DNA from: Spisula solida | Lineage: Eukaryota > Mollusca > Bivalvia > Venerida > Mactridae | Length of the DNA: 64,000 nt | NCBI GenBank assembly: GCA_947247005.1 | Contig: OX365944.1 | Location: forward strand, 20,745,501 to 20,809,500 | Reading direction: 5' to 3' | Shown here: positions 26,201-35,260 of the stretch, piece after piece | Numbering within the stretch: the first letter of the stretch is position 1 | How the letters are laid out: each line of letters begins with the position of its first letter | Position numbers and translations under genes: made by a program | Notes under the pieces: model-generated | What the model was told of the DNA's origin: nothing | Databases searched by the model: none | Seen by the model: the letters and a program-made list of their open reading frames with translations, nothing else

Positions 26201-27936
26201 CGTCGGTAAACGTCGGTCCAAACGCCAGAGTGTGAACCCAGCTTCACCAACTGTCATGTGATTTTTTATGCACAAGCAAGTTTAAATTGCAACATACGTA
26301 TAAATGTATGGTTAACTTCCTGTACATGTTCCTTTTCGACCTCCCTATTGTGTTTACTGCAGCTTGTGTGACGGATGAAGTGCTACAAGAAGCTGCCAAA
26401 CATGGCAGTGCTAATACACCGGAAGAGAAAGGGAAAGTTGTATCGCTGATGAATGCTGCCAGACAGTTGTCATCCGGGGCAGCTAATATGTCCGCTGTAG
26501 ATGGTTAGTAGCTAGCTTGTACTCATTTACACGGTATGAATCCTGATACACCGCTTCTCAGTTACGTGAGATTTGTTCTGTTTTCATATGGCTCTGACAG
26601 AACTGAAAACTGATGTAACGCTTGGACGAAACTCAGATTTCATGTATCCTAAGTGTTACATTGGTTTTCAGTTACATCGGAGCCATATGAAAACAGAACA
26701 ATTTTCTCATGGTACTGAAAAGCGGTGTATCGGGATTCATACCGTGATTTATTTTATCTGCAGGGGAGGGCATCAGTTCCCTATTGTCTATTCATAATAT
26801 TCTACTACTGTGAAATAATCAATTTAGCATTGGCATTAAATTTTATTAATTTTTGTATGTATTTAGTTTTGTGGGATCATAAATAAGTGGAATACAAAAT
26901 GATAAAGAGAAACCACTTGCCTGGTACGGTTAAAAGTAGAAAAATCAATTGAGGCAATCATTTTGGACGACTCATCATACAGTAGTTGTCACCTTGATGA
27001 CGAGGTAAATACGGGTAGTAATATTCAGCATGGTATTCTTCAACTGGTGTTAATTGTTTTTGCATGTCATTTTCATTATGCATTTTATGTATTACCACAT
27101 ACTATAACACCCAGACTGAAAACACATTTTAATAAGTACTACTCCAAATATACTTAATTTAAAAACAAATTTTAAATTTGACCACATGGGGACCCAATAC
27201 AGACAAGATTAAAGGGAGGCACAGATTTCATGGTTACCGGTCAACAGGCTTCAGAGCACCGAACTATACATATGAAAGCTATAATTTTACGTATTTTCAT
27301 ACACATTTGTCATAGTGTTTTGCTTTTATAAGTTAAGTTAACAATTTTCCTTTCAAAATTGGTGTAGACATTTTTTGAACTTGTTTGAATGATGCGCGTG
27401 CGCCGATGAAACTGTTTAGAAGCACGGATATACGAGACAACAGAATATACTGTAAACCAATTTACTTTCGCGAATACAAACTTTTGTGTTTTGCTGATTG
27501 TCGGCATATTCGCGACAACAAACTTTTGGGTTTTTAAATTTCCTGCAATGTCCATGTTTTAAGCTTTTCGTGGCGACTTAATTTCGCAAAATTCTACCTC
27601 TCGCGAAGTCTGCGAAACTAAAAATCATGCGAAATAATTTCTAGGTTTACAGTACTTGGGAATTTTTTTATTTTAAAATTATTAAACCGATGTTATATAA
27701 TATTGTTTTCAGAGGTTTCAAAGTTACACAAAGCTGAGATAATCACAGACATTGAAGAGAAGAAGAAGAAGAAAGAAAAACTGGAACTGAAATTTCTTCG
27801 TCTTCATAACCGTTTAATGAAGTTAAAGCGAGATTACGAGGAATCGAAGAACAACATTCCGACGAAAAGATACCTTCTGATGAAGGAGATGATTAAACCG
27901 TTGATTCGAGACGAAGGTTTGAAATGTGATCGATGA
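23277..27936 (+). CDS. small coiled-coil protein, four coding exons
   Basis: Exons are 23277-23316, 24689-24871, 26363-26503 and 27713-27936 (stop TGA). Phase is kept through all junctions, giving about 195 residues. The start ATG opens MGKDKKDKTSGDI, and a TTTTCAG acceptor at 23230 shows a 5' UTR intron. Residues about 22-75 are helical and charged (ELTRVIHDLQRRYKNIYKAV). The middle is Ala/Ser-rich. The last exon is a long Lys/Glu coiled coil (DIEEKKKKKEKLELKFLRLH) ending in MKEMIKPLIRDEGLKCDR. I see no catalytic motif, signal peptide or membrane segment. It lies head to head with CISD2, with 1,010 bp between the two start codons. Introns 2 and 3 each contain an inverted-end element. I do not recognise the family; a structural or ciliary coiled-coil role would be speculation. 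Confidence 0.8.
24167..24299. mobile_element. 133-bp MITE-like element
   Basis: AGGCCAGAGTT..TTTTTAGT-ACTCGGAC at the left recurs inverted as GTCCGAGTACTGAAAAATAA..AACTCTGGGCCT at the right. It lies in intron 1 of the coiled-coil gene. Confidence 0.7.
25387..26244. mobile_element. 858-bp MITE-like element rich in AACGTTTGC words
   Basis: The ends AAGCTGGGTTCACACT and AGTGTGAACCCAGCTT are perfect inverted copies. The interior is built of variants of GAACGTTTGCCAACG and CCAGCGTTGGTAAACG in both orientations. ORFs inside (25372-25995) are by-products. It lies in intron 2 of the coiled-coil gene. Confidence 0.85.
26530..26746. mobile_element. palindromic MITE-like element, 217 bp
   Basis: ACGGTATGAATCC at the left and GGATTCATACCGT at the right are inverted. 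The arms continue inward through GTTCTGTTTTCATATGGCTC, making most of the element one imperfect hairpin. It lies in intron 3 of the coiled-coil gene, 27 bp after the exon 3 donor. Confidence 0.85.
27448..27654. mobile_element. MITE-like family E copy
   Basis: Same family as 12294-12503 in the other orientation, with ends TACTGTAAACC and GGTTTACAGTA. It lies in the last intron of the coiled-coil gene, ending about 60 bp before its final exon. Confidence 0.8.
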
Positions 27937-29210
27937 TTGTAAAGGAGTTCAGTAGGGGTTTCATTAGGGGCTGATTCTAAGCGGTCATTTTAATAATTAT
28001 GTACAGGATTTTACCATTTTATAGCAAAAATACCTATTATAAATCTATTAATTTAAAAGAAAATTATTTTAAATATGAGCCTATAGTCAAAGGCTGAAGG
28101 GTCAAAATGGGGGTTTCTAGGAGTCAGTTGGTCATTTCAAGGGTCGTATTGAACCCTTTAGTTAATAGACTATACTGTAAAATCAATCATTTTCATGAGT
28201 ATTAAATTTTGTGTATTTTGGTATAGCAACAATTTCTTAGGGCTGTGTGTTCATGAATTACCAGTACTAAACATTAGCTATACTGGAAACTCCTTGGTGT
28301 TTTTTTTTAAGGACAATTAATAAGGATTTTTTGTCAAGTTAATTCACATAATCTAACAAAATTACCCCCATTAATAGTCTGTGAATTTAGGATATGAAAC
28401 TACTTGTACAAATCACAAAAAGTGAATAATTTCTTTCATAACCTATGAAAAATTCCTGTAAAATTTACTTGTCCGAAACAATAAATAATTGTACCGAACA
28501 ACCAGACAACGAAGTGCTAATTTCCCAGATTGTCCATGAATAATATTGACCAATGAATAATGTGGATCGTTTTAAATGATGTTGTTTTGTCCAAGCTGTG
28601 TACTTTATGTTGTAATTACTGAGTGCAGCTGATAATTTATTTGGTGCAATACTAGTTCTTGTTAGTTGTATTTCTGTCCATGTAATTCAGTGTTTGGATA
28701 GGAGAAAGCTATGTATTAATAATTGAATGATTTATAACTAAGTTTCATTATTAGTTATAGTTACATGGGTATTAAATTGCTGAATCATCATTTTTTAGCT
28801 CGACTCTTTTTCTTTTAAAAGTTATGCTATATAATGATGATTTCGGCCATTGTTGTGACAGGATCATCTGCGTGGGCATGTGTGTTAGTTAAGTTTTTGT
28901 CAGTAATTTTCTCCAAGTCTATTAAAAGGTATCCACTTGAAACATAGTTATTTATAATCACAAGGGGAGTCCATACTGACACAGCTGGTTACCCTGTGAC
29001 CTATATTTCTGAGTTGTCTGCCCTTGTTACTCTTAAAATTTTCACTCACAGATGATCACGGGTACTTTCAAGTATGAGATAGTCGAGCTTCCAGTACTCT
29101 GCACGGTGCTCTTGATGTGTCATATTTTTGGACATGAGCCTGGTTTATCTGCACTCTAAAGTGTGCATCTGAGTTTTGTTTTGCTTCTATTGAGTTAAGG
29201 GTCTTGCTTG
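27937..29210. other. 3' flank of coiled-coil gene and a dispersed repeat
   Basis: An AATAAATAA word at about 28485 could serve as a polyadenylation signal. Positions 28796-29105 belong to a dispersed repeat (TTTTTAGCTCGACT, TTGTGACAGGAT, AATCACAAGGGGAGTCCATAC) also seen at 1-610 and 2940-3090. No gene is seen. Confidence 0.5.
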
Positions 29211-30263
29211 AAAACCTTGAGTGGTAGTCACAAAGTATCTTAAGGGAAAACTTGGAATTTCTGAAAATTTTGAAAATTAATGTCCTTTTAATAAATAAGT
29301 GTATCAGCTAAACAGGAAAATCCAGATTATCATTGTTTACATAGTTTAGAAGCATTATGTAAAGAGCTACAATAATCACACAGAAAAAAATGGGTTATTC
29401 TTTGTTTCTTGGTAAATATATGTAGTCCGGCCCCAAACCAAGTATACCTTGCATTGGAGTATAAAGTTTTTTTCTTTGTTGATTTCAGTAGACAAGACTA
29501 TCTGGATCAATGTTCCGGCGGGTGACATTCTGTCACCCTTGAGCATTTTGTTAAAATTGGGAAAAACATAAGAAAGTATAAACGAAACTGCGAATTTTTG
29601 GAATCGGTGAACTGCAATGTCATTTTTTGTTCTATTTCGTAATAAATCACACTGACATGTAGGTATTAAATTGCAATTGAAGACTGCAAAAACTTAGAGC
29701 CGTACATCTACGCAAACTGGGATATTTTTGGGGTAAAACATTAAAAAATGCATGAAAAAGTGCGAATTTTCGGAATCAGTAGACTACAATGCAACTTGCC
29801 ATTTTATTTTGTTAGGAAACACTGTGATAGGTATGGAGTAAATTGTAATTAAGAAATCAATCACCTCGAGCGAATATATGATACAAAAATGTCATGTTTT
29901 TGGGGTAAAACATTCAAAAGTATAAACGAAAAGTGCGAATATTTGGAATCGGTAGACTACACTGCCATGGATAATTTTTGTAATAAATAACTATAAGTAG
30001 CGTAGTATTAAACACGAGTTTGTAAGACATCTAACATCTTAAACCACAATATGGTGCGCACTATGATATATTAGGGTAGGACTACACCAAGAAAGAAAGA
30101 CACAAATGGTGTTCTAATATAATCATTTACTTTGCAGTGTTAACGATAAAAACATCAAACAAATTGGTTGTCGACGCAGATGAATAACTGCTTCATACAC
30201 TAACAGTGATATCAGATTAACGAGTTCCTTTAAATATTATATTTAAGTCATTTGTATTCATCT

Positions 30264-33164
30264 TCATGCATCAACATGTACTGTCTTTTCATTTAAACAA
30301 TTGTTATTGTCATGACATTTACAAAACAAAGTGCATCCTAGCCTTGCTCGGTTACAGTTACATCGCGTTGATAAACACGGCTCATCACTTGCACATTGGC
30401 ACCTAATCATTTTGAGTATCTCAGTTGGTGCCAAAGCCACTCCACCAGGTACTGTTGTTGGCTGAAGCGACTGTGTGGTCACTTCTTGTTGCCATCCGTG
30501 TTCAGTCGGCAACATATCAGGAGGGTCTTGTTCCAATGCCTGCTTCCATGTACATGCTTGGAGATGGGCGCGTTTTATATTCTCGTCAAATGCTTCTGTT
30601 GTTGGTGGAAAGGTAGAAAGCTTTTGAAGAGTAGACGATGACATTGCCACCTTGTTTGTCCATGCTAATTGTCGAGTTTGGGACATAGTGTTTGCCTTTG
30701 GGAAGCCATAACACGAAGACACAAATTTAGAAGATTCATTGAATACATCTTGTATATCTGCGTCAGTATCACCGACACTACGTAGACTTTTCCCTGACTT
30801 AAGCACTTTAAGCACCTTTCCCTTCCCTATCCCATGATAACTGGCTACCGTATCACATCCTGATATTGCATGTGCTGCTATAAGATCAGGAATGATATCA
30901 GAATTTCTATTCACAGTTTCTTTAATGTCAACAGTGGTTCTATCTTTTACAGGGGACTCCATGTACACTGGAATTTCGATATTTTGAGACTGATAATAGT
31001 AAAGTAGCAGAACAAATACGTCGGTGTCATCGCATATAACCGTGATCCCTTTCTGACTTATTTCCCTGGCTGCTTGAATTGTCTGTTGTGCAATAATATT
31101 ATCAGCCTCCTCATGGGATGTCCTTAGATCTTCTCTCAGTCTCGTATGGTATTTGCCTATTTCTACTGGTGTATCAGGTTGACCAGTAACGACGAGCTTG
31201 CGTGATTGGACGTATTTGTCCTTGAAGGAGTCATCACTCTGTAATCCTTCGCATATCAATGTTGTGAGTTGCTTCTTATTTTCAACAACTGTTAGTACGG
31301 CTTTCTGGGACGGAAGTTGCATCTGGAGATGTAACTTATACACTCTACTTGCTTCACATTCTCTACCAGTCCTTGTCACACTCTTTGTACTGAACGCCTT
31401 ATACCTGTCAAATATAAGATATACATCACTGATCTTGAGTAGCTTTCCAATGTAAGACTTAAAGTTTTCAACAAAGTCACAAACAGTACCATTAGTAGGC
31501 CAATGGACAGTGTAAAGAACAGCTGATCCATCAATAACAATGGCTGTTACTTCTTTATCTGTGACACGCGACGAAACTTCAACTTTCAGTTTATTTTTTA
31601 ATACAGACTTTGACTTGCATACCCTCATATCGCCATTGTCGTCAAACATAGAGGTTGGTATTGGTGCCAGCTCATGCGAAATAATGTCTTTTATGTCAAC
31701 ATCCCTGGAGCTTGCTTGAAGGCCTATTACCCTTGAATATATCAGGTTTGTATTGTAAACCTTTGTGTCTCCAACTTTCATATGTCTCTTCTTGTCGGCT
31801 TGCGTAAGAACCTTCTTAGATATCTTGTCATCAAAACCTTCAGGCCACCTCTCTTCAAACTCGCATTGCATAGCTGTTCCTATTTCGATTGCGTTGTCTA
31901 CATTTACTGATTTATCCGAGATCTTGCCAGTCGCAATATTAATGATTTCATCAGGATGCTCCTCAACTCCAAGTGGATCTATACAGAGCTCCAACTTCAA
32001 TCGGATGTTTTTTCTATCTTCGTTGTCTGTTTGCATCCGACGCTTCCCTTCTTCTTTGTGCGTATTCTTCTGACTCTGTCTATCGTCAATGCTGATATCT
32101 GTCAAATCCTGTTCTAACCTACTACATATATGTAGACTTAACCCCCAAATCTTCAATGTCTCAGGCTTCAGTGTCTGCCCTATGATCCCCTTCTTTCCAT
32201 GTCCGTAGCGCATGAATGTCGTCTCAATAAACATGTCGCTCCATAAAGCGTTCCATATGCCTGATGCATGTCTCATTACATGCTCACCACGAAGGAACCG
32301 ATCTAGAACTCGAGGTGGCATAGCTTCCATGGATCTGAGATAGTATAAACCATATCTCGCATAATGGATGTGTCCAGAGGCGAAAAAGTATGGAATCATC
32401 ATTTCCATCGCTTTAAGATGAAGTGGCCAATCGGCCTCGCGTTCAGCTCTAACAAACAACATCATGATTAACACTGGCTTTATAAGGCAGTCAATCCAAA
32501 CTTTTGCCGTTCGTTTTTTTTCTGCTAAACCTTTCAGTCTAACTTCTAAATCTCCGAAGTTATGCATAACATTCGCATTGAACACTGGGCGAAGAATTTC
32601 TTCAACGACTAACCGTAACGCACGCATGTTCTGTGGAAACTTCTTTCCAATTAACATCTTCTTAACACCACCAAATGTGCTTTCTAATACCTCAGTAAGT
32701 CCACTATCCGCCATAAGTGTTCCAACGGCCCCCACAAAACTCATAAGCGTATGCATCCCTCCAAGCCTAAGAACAACATTACTAAACTGCTCTGGATAAG
32801 CCCATATTATGTTAACGGCAACTCGATATAGCTGCAAATCCCCAGTGAATACTGTGAAATCTTGTCCCAAACCCTGTGATACAGATTGGGCTTTGTTTAT
32901 GGCCGTCAATATCGTGTCCGGATCGGACGGGGTCATATCAAGCAATGGCAGGTAATCTGCATTGGTCTTTTCTTCAGCCGATTGTCCCGCTTCTCTTGAA
33001 AGCCTTGTATTATAACCATTGTACTCCGGGCATGATTCAAGGGATGTGACATCTTGTAGAAATGAGAAGTCATTCTCTCGAGCTCTATCAATAGAGCTAT
33101 CCATTCTCGTCAACACATCTGGTGGCAAGGCAGCTTTCTGTGCCTTTTCATGTGGCATTTCCAC
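30264..33164 (-). CDS. ORF2 of the 7-kb element: FEN1/XPG-like nuclease plus CXC domain
   Basis: The frame encodes 966 residues from its first ATG, but is probably entered by frameshift two codons earlier (VEMPHEK). Residues 100-330 hold TGDLQLY (Asp109), LRLGGMHTLMSF and WSDMFIETTFMRYG (Glu314), which I infer to be the second half of a DDE transposase core. Residues 540-800 are a FEN1/XPG-type (PIN-like) nuclease: VIDGSAVLY (Asp545), LIFDRYKA (Asp586), HEEADNIIA (Glu686/Asp688), ICDDTDVFVLLL (Asp713/Asp715) and AISGCDTVASYHGIGKGK (Asp771, followed by a helix-hairpin-like GIG). These match the seven metal-binding acidic positions of FEN1 in order. Residues 922-956 are a CXC/TSO1-like cysteine cluster (Cys922, 924, 930, 935, 937, 944, 948, 950, 956). 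No stop or frameshift interrupts the domains. The FEN1-like assignment is by motif; the DDE assignment is weaker. Confidence 0.85.
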   Translation of the reverse strand: MEMPHEKAQKAALPPDVLTRMDSSIDRARENDFSFLQDVTSLESCPEYNGYNTRLSREAGQSAEEKTNADYLPLLDMTPSDPDTILTAINKAQSVSQGLGQDFTVFTGDLQLYRVAVNIIWAYPEQFSNVVLRLGGMHTLMSFVGAVGTLMADSGLTEVLESTFGGVKKMLIGKKFPQNMRALRLVVEEILRPVFNANVMHNFGDLEVRLKGLAEKKRTAKVWIDCLIKPVLIMMLFVRAEREADWPLHLKAMEMMIPYFFASGHIHYARYGLYYLRSMEAMPPRVLDRFLRGEHVMRHASGIWNALWSDMFIETTFMRYGHGKKGIIGQTLKPETLKIWGLSLHICSRLEQDLTDISIDDRQSQKNTHKEEGKRRMQTDNEDRKNIRLKLELCIDPLGVEEHPDEIINIATGKISDKSVNVDNAIEIGTAMQCEFEERWPEGFDDKISKKVLTQADKKRHMKVGDTKVYNTNLIYSRVIGLQASSRDVDIKDIISHELAPIPTSMFDDNGDMRVCKSKSVLKNKLKVEVSSRVTDKEVTAIVIDGSAVLYTVHWPTNGTVCDFVENFKSYIGKLLKISDVYLIFDRYKAFSTKSVTRTGRECEASRVYKLHLQMQLPSQKAVLTVVENKKQLTTLICEGLQSDDSFKDKYVQSRKLVVTGQPDTPVEIGKYHTRLREDLRTSHEEADNIIAQQTIQAAREISQKGITVICDDTDVFVLLLYYYQSQNIEIPVYMESPVKDRTTVDIKETVNRNSDIIPDLIAAHAISGCDTVASYHGIGKGKVLKVLKSGKSLRSVGDTDADIQDVFNESSKFVSSCYGFPKANTMSQTRQLAWTNKVAMSSSTLQKLSTFPPTTEAFDENIKRAHLQACTWKQALEQDPPDMLPTEHGWQQEVTTQSLQPTTVPGGVALAPTEILKMIRCQCASDEPCLSTRCNCNRARLGCTLFCKCHDNNNCLNEKTVHVDA

Positions 33165-34678
33165 TTTTTTGGACCTCGGTAATGCTCAACATCAATGGTA
33201 TAATCAATGTCATTAGCCATTTCTGAGTGATGAATGCGTTTCATAGTTTCCCGCTCAAGAGTTTCATGTCTTTGTTTTCCAGTCTGTGTCATGAGCATAG
33301 CTAACGAATGGGTTGACAATTTACCATTTTGCGACGCTATGTCGGCATCAAAATTATCAACTATAGTCTGTATCATGTTTTCTCCTGTATATATACCACG
33401 CAAGTTAACATTTTCCGTCGCTGCTTTTGCCGCTGACTTTTTGAAAGTCAACACCTCATTATATGTACACGATATACCAAATTCTTGCAATTGTTTCACA
33501 AGTTTTTTACTGTCTCTAGTGAGGACACCCAATGCAATCTGGAGAGTAGTTGGAAAGTTGCGAACCAAACCAGACACAATATTTCCAATCAGATATGCAG
33601 GATTACTTTGGTGAAGTTTAGGGGATAGCTCAGATAATAATAACAACAGTGTATCGCTTATCGGTTCTGTTATTGTTTTGTTATTGAGTCTAATGTCATA
33701 TTTGCTCCGATCAATCTTCACATCACACACTTCATTCACAATTTGTTTCGCAATCTTGCGCACACCTGCTAAAGTATCATCCTCATTTGTGTCATTCACT
33801 AACTTCATTAATTCAGGTGCGTGACTTCTGAATACGAAAATAGTTGCCAATCCAGCTGAGGATAAAACCACAAGATCTTTACCGAAATGATTTTGCAAGC
33901 AGATCAGAAGCTGGCGCCTTTGTAGACTTTCACCCCCGGCGTCTACGTACATATTGTAAATTTCTACCGAGTTCCATAATTTTGACAAGTCACTTTTCAT
34001 AGAACTTATCACTTGGTCAAATGCTAGGTCTGTATCTGATTTGCTTGCTCCTGTTGACATGGCAGTAGCGTAACTTATATTTCGCTCGCTAGTGAACGAT
34101 GAATGACAGTCTCTATGATAACGAGCATCAGCAGCATGTAAGTCACTAACAGATCCATGAAGTCTAACACGCACTTCTCCTGCCCATTTATCCTTCCGTC
34201 GGTCACAAATACCAAGAAGATATTCTGTTGTGTCAATATTGGTAGCCCCACTTTCATTTTGTCTGAAAATATAGGCTGGTTGCCACCGCGTAGGATTTTT
34301 GTTGCGTTTCTTTACTTCGCACACCTTTCCACAGAATAGACAATCACGGCGAAACAAAAATGATTCATCAGCTGAGCTCCTCCGTCGTTTAGGGGACGTA
34401 TGCTGTTGTGAATCATTATCATCTACATGTATACCTATACGCCTTTTATGTCTCTCCAATTGAGTCTTTGAAGTGTATGTTGATACACAGTTTTTGTGGC
34501 ATTTTATAGTCGGGGATGGGACGTCTGATGCCAGCTTTTCGAGATCGACATGTAAACCATCATCATACTGCTTACTACATCTTATAATAGTATGGATTCT
34601 CTTCAGTCCAGCTTGAATCAAGCCACATTGATCCGTTTCGCTGCAGTTCCCTAAAGAGTTAAAGAAACAACCTTCCAT
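33110..34678 (-). CDS. ORF1 of the 7-kb element: zinc-finger N-terminal part of transposase
   Basis: The product is 522 residues. An in-frame TAA at the 5' UTR splice acceptor supports the ATG at 34678. The N-terminal third is Cys/His-rich: KCHKNC (60-64), CLFCGKVC (113-120) and ARYHRDCHSSF (185-195), consistent with one or two DNA-binding zinc modules. A basic KRRRS stretch at about 97-101 could be a nuclear signal. The middle is helical. At residues 441-447 it has VDNFDADI followed by SQNGKLSTH. I infer that this carries the first catalytic Asp of an RNase H-type transposase. The reading frame leaves the conserved track at RGPKK (501-505), after which 17 unrelated residues precede the stop. 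That point is the A_AAA_AAG heptamer, where a -1 shift enters ORF2. Whether ORF1 alone is functional is unknown. Confidence 0.8.
   Translation of the reverse strand: MEGCFFNSLGNCSETDQCGLIQAGLKRIHTIIRCSKQYDDGLHVDLEKLASDVPSPTIKCHKNCVSTYTSKTQLERHKRRIGIHVDDNDSQQHTSPKRRRSSADESFLFRRDCLFCGKVCEVKKRNKNPTRWQPAYIFRQNESGATNIDTTEYLLGICDRRKDKWAGEVRVRLHGSVSDLHAADARYHRDCHSSFTSERNISYATAMSTGASKSDTDLAFDQVISSMKSDLSKLWNSVEIYNMYVDAGGESLQRRQLLICLQNHFGKDLVVLSSAGLATIFVFRSHAPELMKLVNDTNEDDTLAGVRKIAKQIVNEVCDVKIDRSKYDIRLNNKTITEPISDTLLLLLSELSPKLHQSNPAYLIGNIVSGLVRNFPTTLQIALGVLTRDSKKLVKQLQEFGISCTYNEVLTFKKSAAKAATENVNLRGIYTGENMIQTIVDNFDADIASQNGKLSTHSLAMLMTQTGKQRHETLERETMKRIHHSEMANDIDYTIDVEHYRGPKKWKCHMKRHRKLPCHQMC
33169..33175 (-). 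promoter_or_regulatory. A_AAA_AAG -1 frameshift heptamer joining ORF1 to ORF2
   Basis: On the minus strand the zero-frame codons of ORF1 read CCA AAA AAG TGG, so the heptamer A AAA AAG sits in the exact register of a canonical -1 slippery site. Slipping back one base gives AAA AAA GTG GAA ATG and continues straight into ORF2. The joined sequence reads RGPKK-VEMPHEK. Downstream, GTGG/CCAC could form a short hairpin, and AAGGCA/TGCCTT a 6-bp stem with an 8-nt loop starting about 17 nt after the heptamer. I cannot demonstrate a pseudoknot. A simple one-base change in the A run is the alternative. Confidence 0.55.
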
Positions 34679-34710
34679 CCTTCGTACATCAGCATCTAGA
34701 AGAGGTTATC

Positions 34711-35110
34711 CTATAAAAGAAATACAGAACTTATAAGTGTTTGAAATAATGGTTAAGGTTGTGTCTATTATACAAAATCCCACGACAGATAAAATCATCA
34801 CCCTTTTTTATAATTTTGGCCTTAATACGTTTCCGTACTTTAAAAATTTAGCGAGACCTTGTTTGTAAATCCATGTTTTCGATAATTTTGTGCATATTGT
34901 CTTTATTGATCAGTAGGTAGGAGTTACCTATTTGAACCACAACTTCTGTCGTTTGTAGAAAATATACTTGTTAAGACAAAAAACTTAAGATATTGTAATT
35001 TTACACTATGCACGTGGTGCACTGAGTTGCCGTGGTAAGATTATGTTTTCATCGCTGAAAGACGGAAAGAAAGTATAACAGGGAAATAATGTCATATATC
35101 ATGTACTCAC
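34711..35110 (-). other. predicted 5' UTR intron of the 7-kb element
   Basis: On the minus strand a good donor (CTATG|GTGAGTACA) lies at 35110 and a pyrimidine-rich acceptor (TTTCTTTTATAG) ends at 34711. The spliced exon begins 32 nt before the ORF1 ATG. It includes an in-frame TAA and an out-of-frame upstream ATG. A spliced leader would place the promoter near 35150-35300. Confidence 0.5.
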
Positions 35111-35199
35111 CATAGCATGCCGTTATTACACATCGTTTTATACATCGTATAATGCTATCTTCATGCCAAATTCTGCGACAAAGTCGTGTGTTTACATTC

Positions 35200-35260
35200 T
35201 GTAAAATGGCTGATCACAGGAATAAGATTTTGATGACGTCACAACGCTTAGAAAAAGTCA
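35200..35260 (-). promoter_or_regulatory. candidate promoter motifs of the 7-kb element
   Basis: A full CRE/ATF palindrome TGACGTCA lies at 35234-35241, and AAAATGGC, a YY1-like core, at about 35206-35213. Both are within about 130 bp of the predicted 5' UTR donor and between the right inverted arm and ORF1. The motifs are visible; their use is inferred. Confidence 0.35.

Noticed and set aside
26573..26797. 74-codon ORF after exon 3 of the coiled-coil gene
   Set aside because: It is contained in a palindromic element.
30396..34339. Several plus-strand ORFs of 60-126 codons
   Set aside because: They are antisense shadows of the two long ORFs of the 7-kb element.
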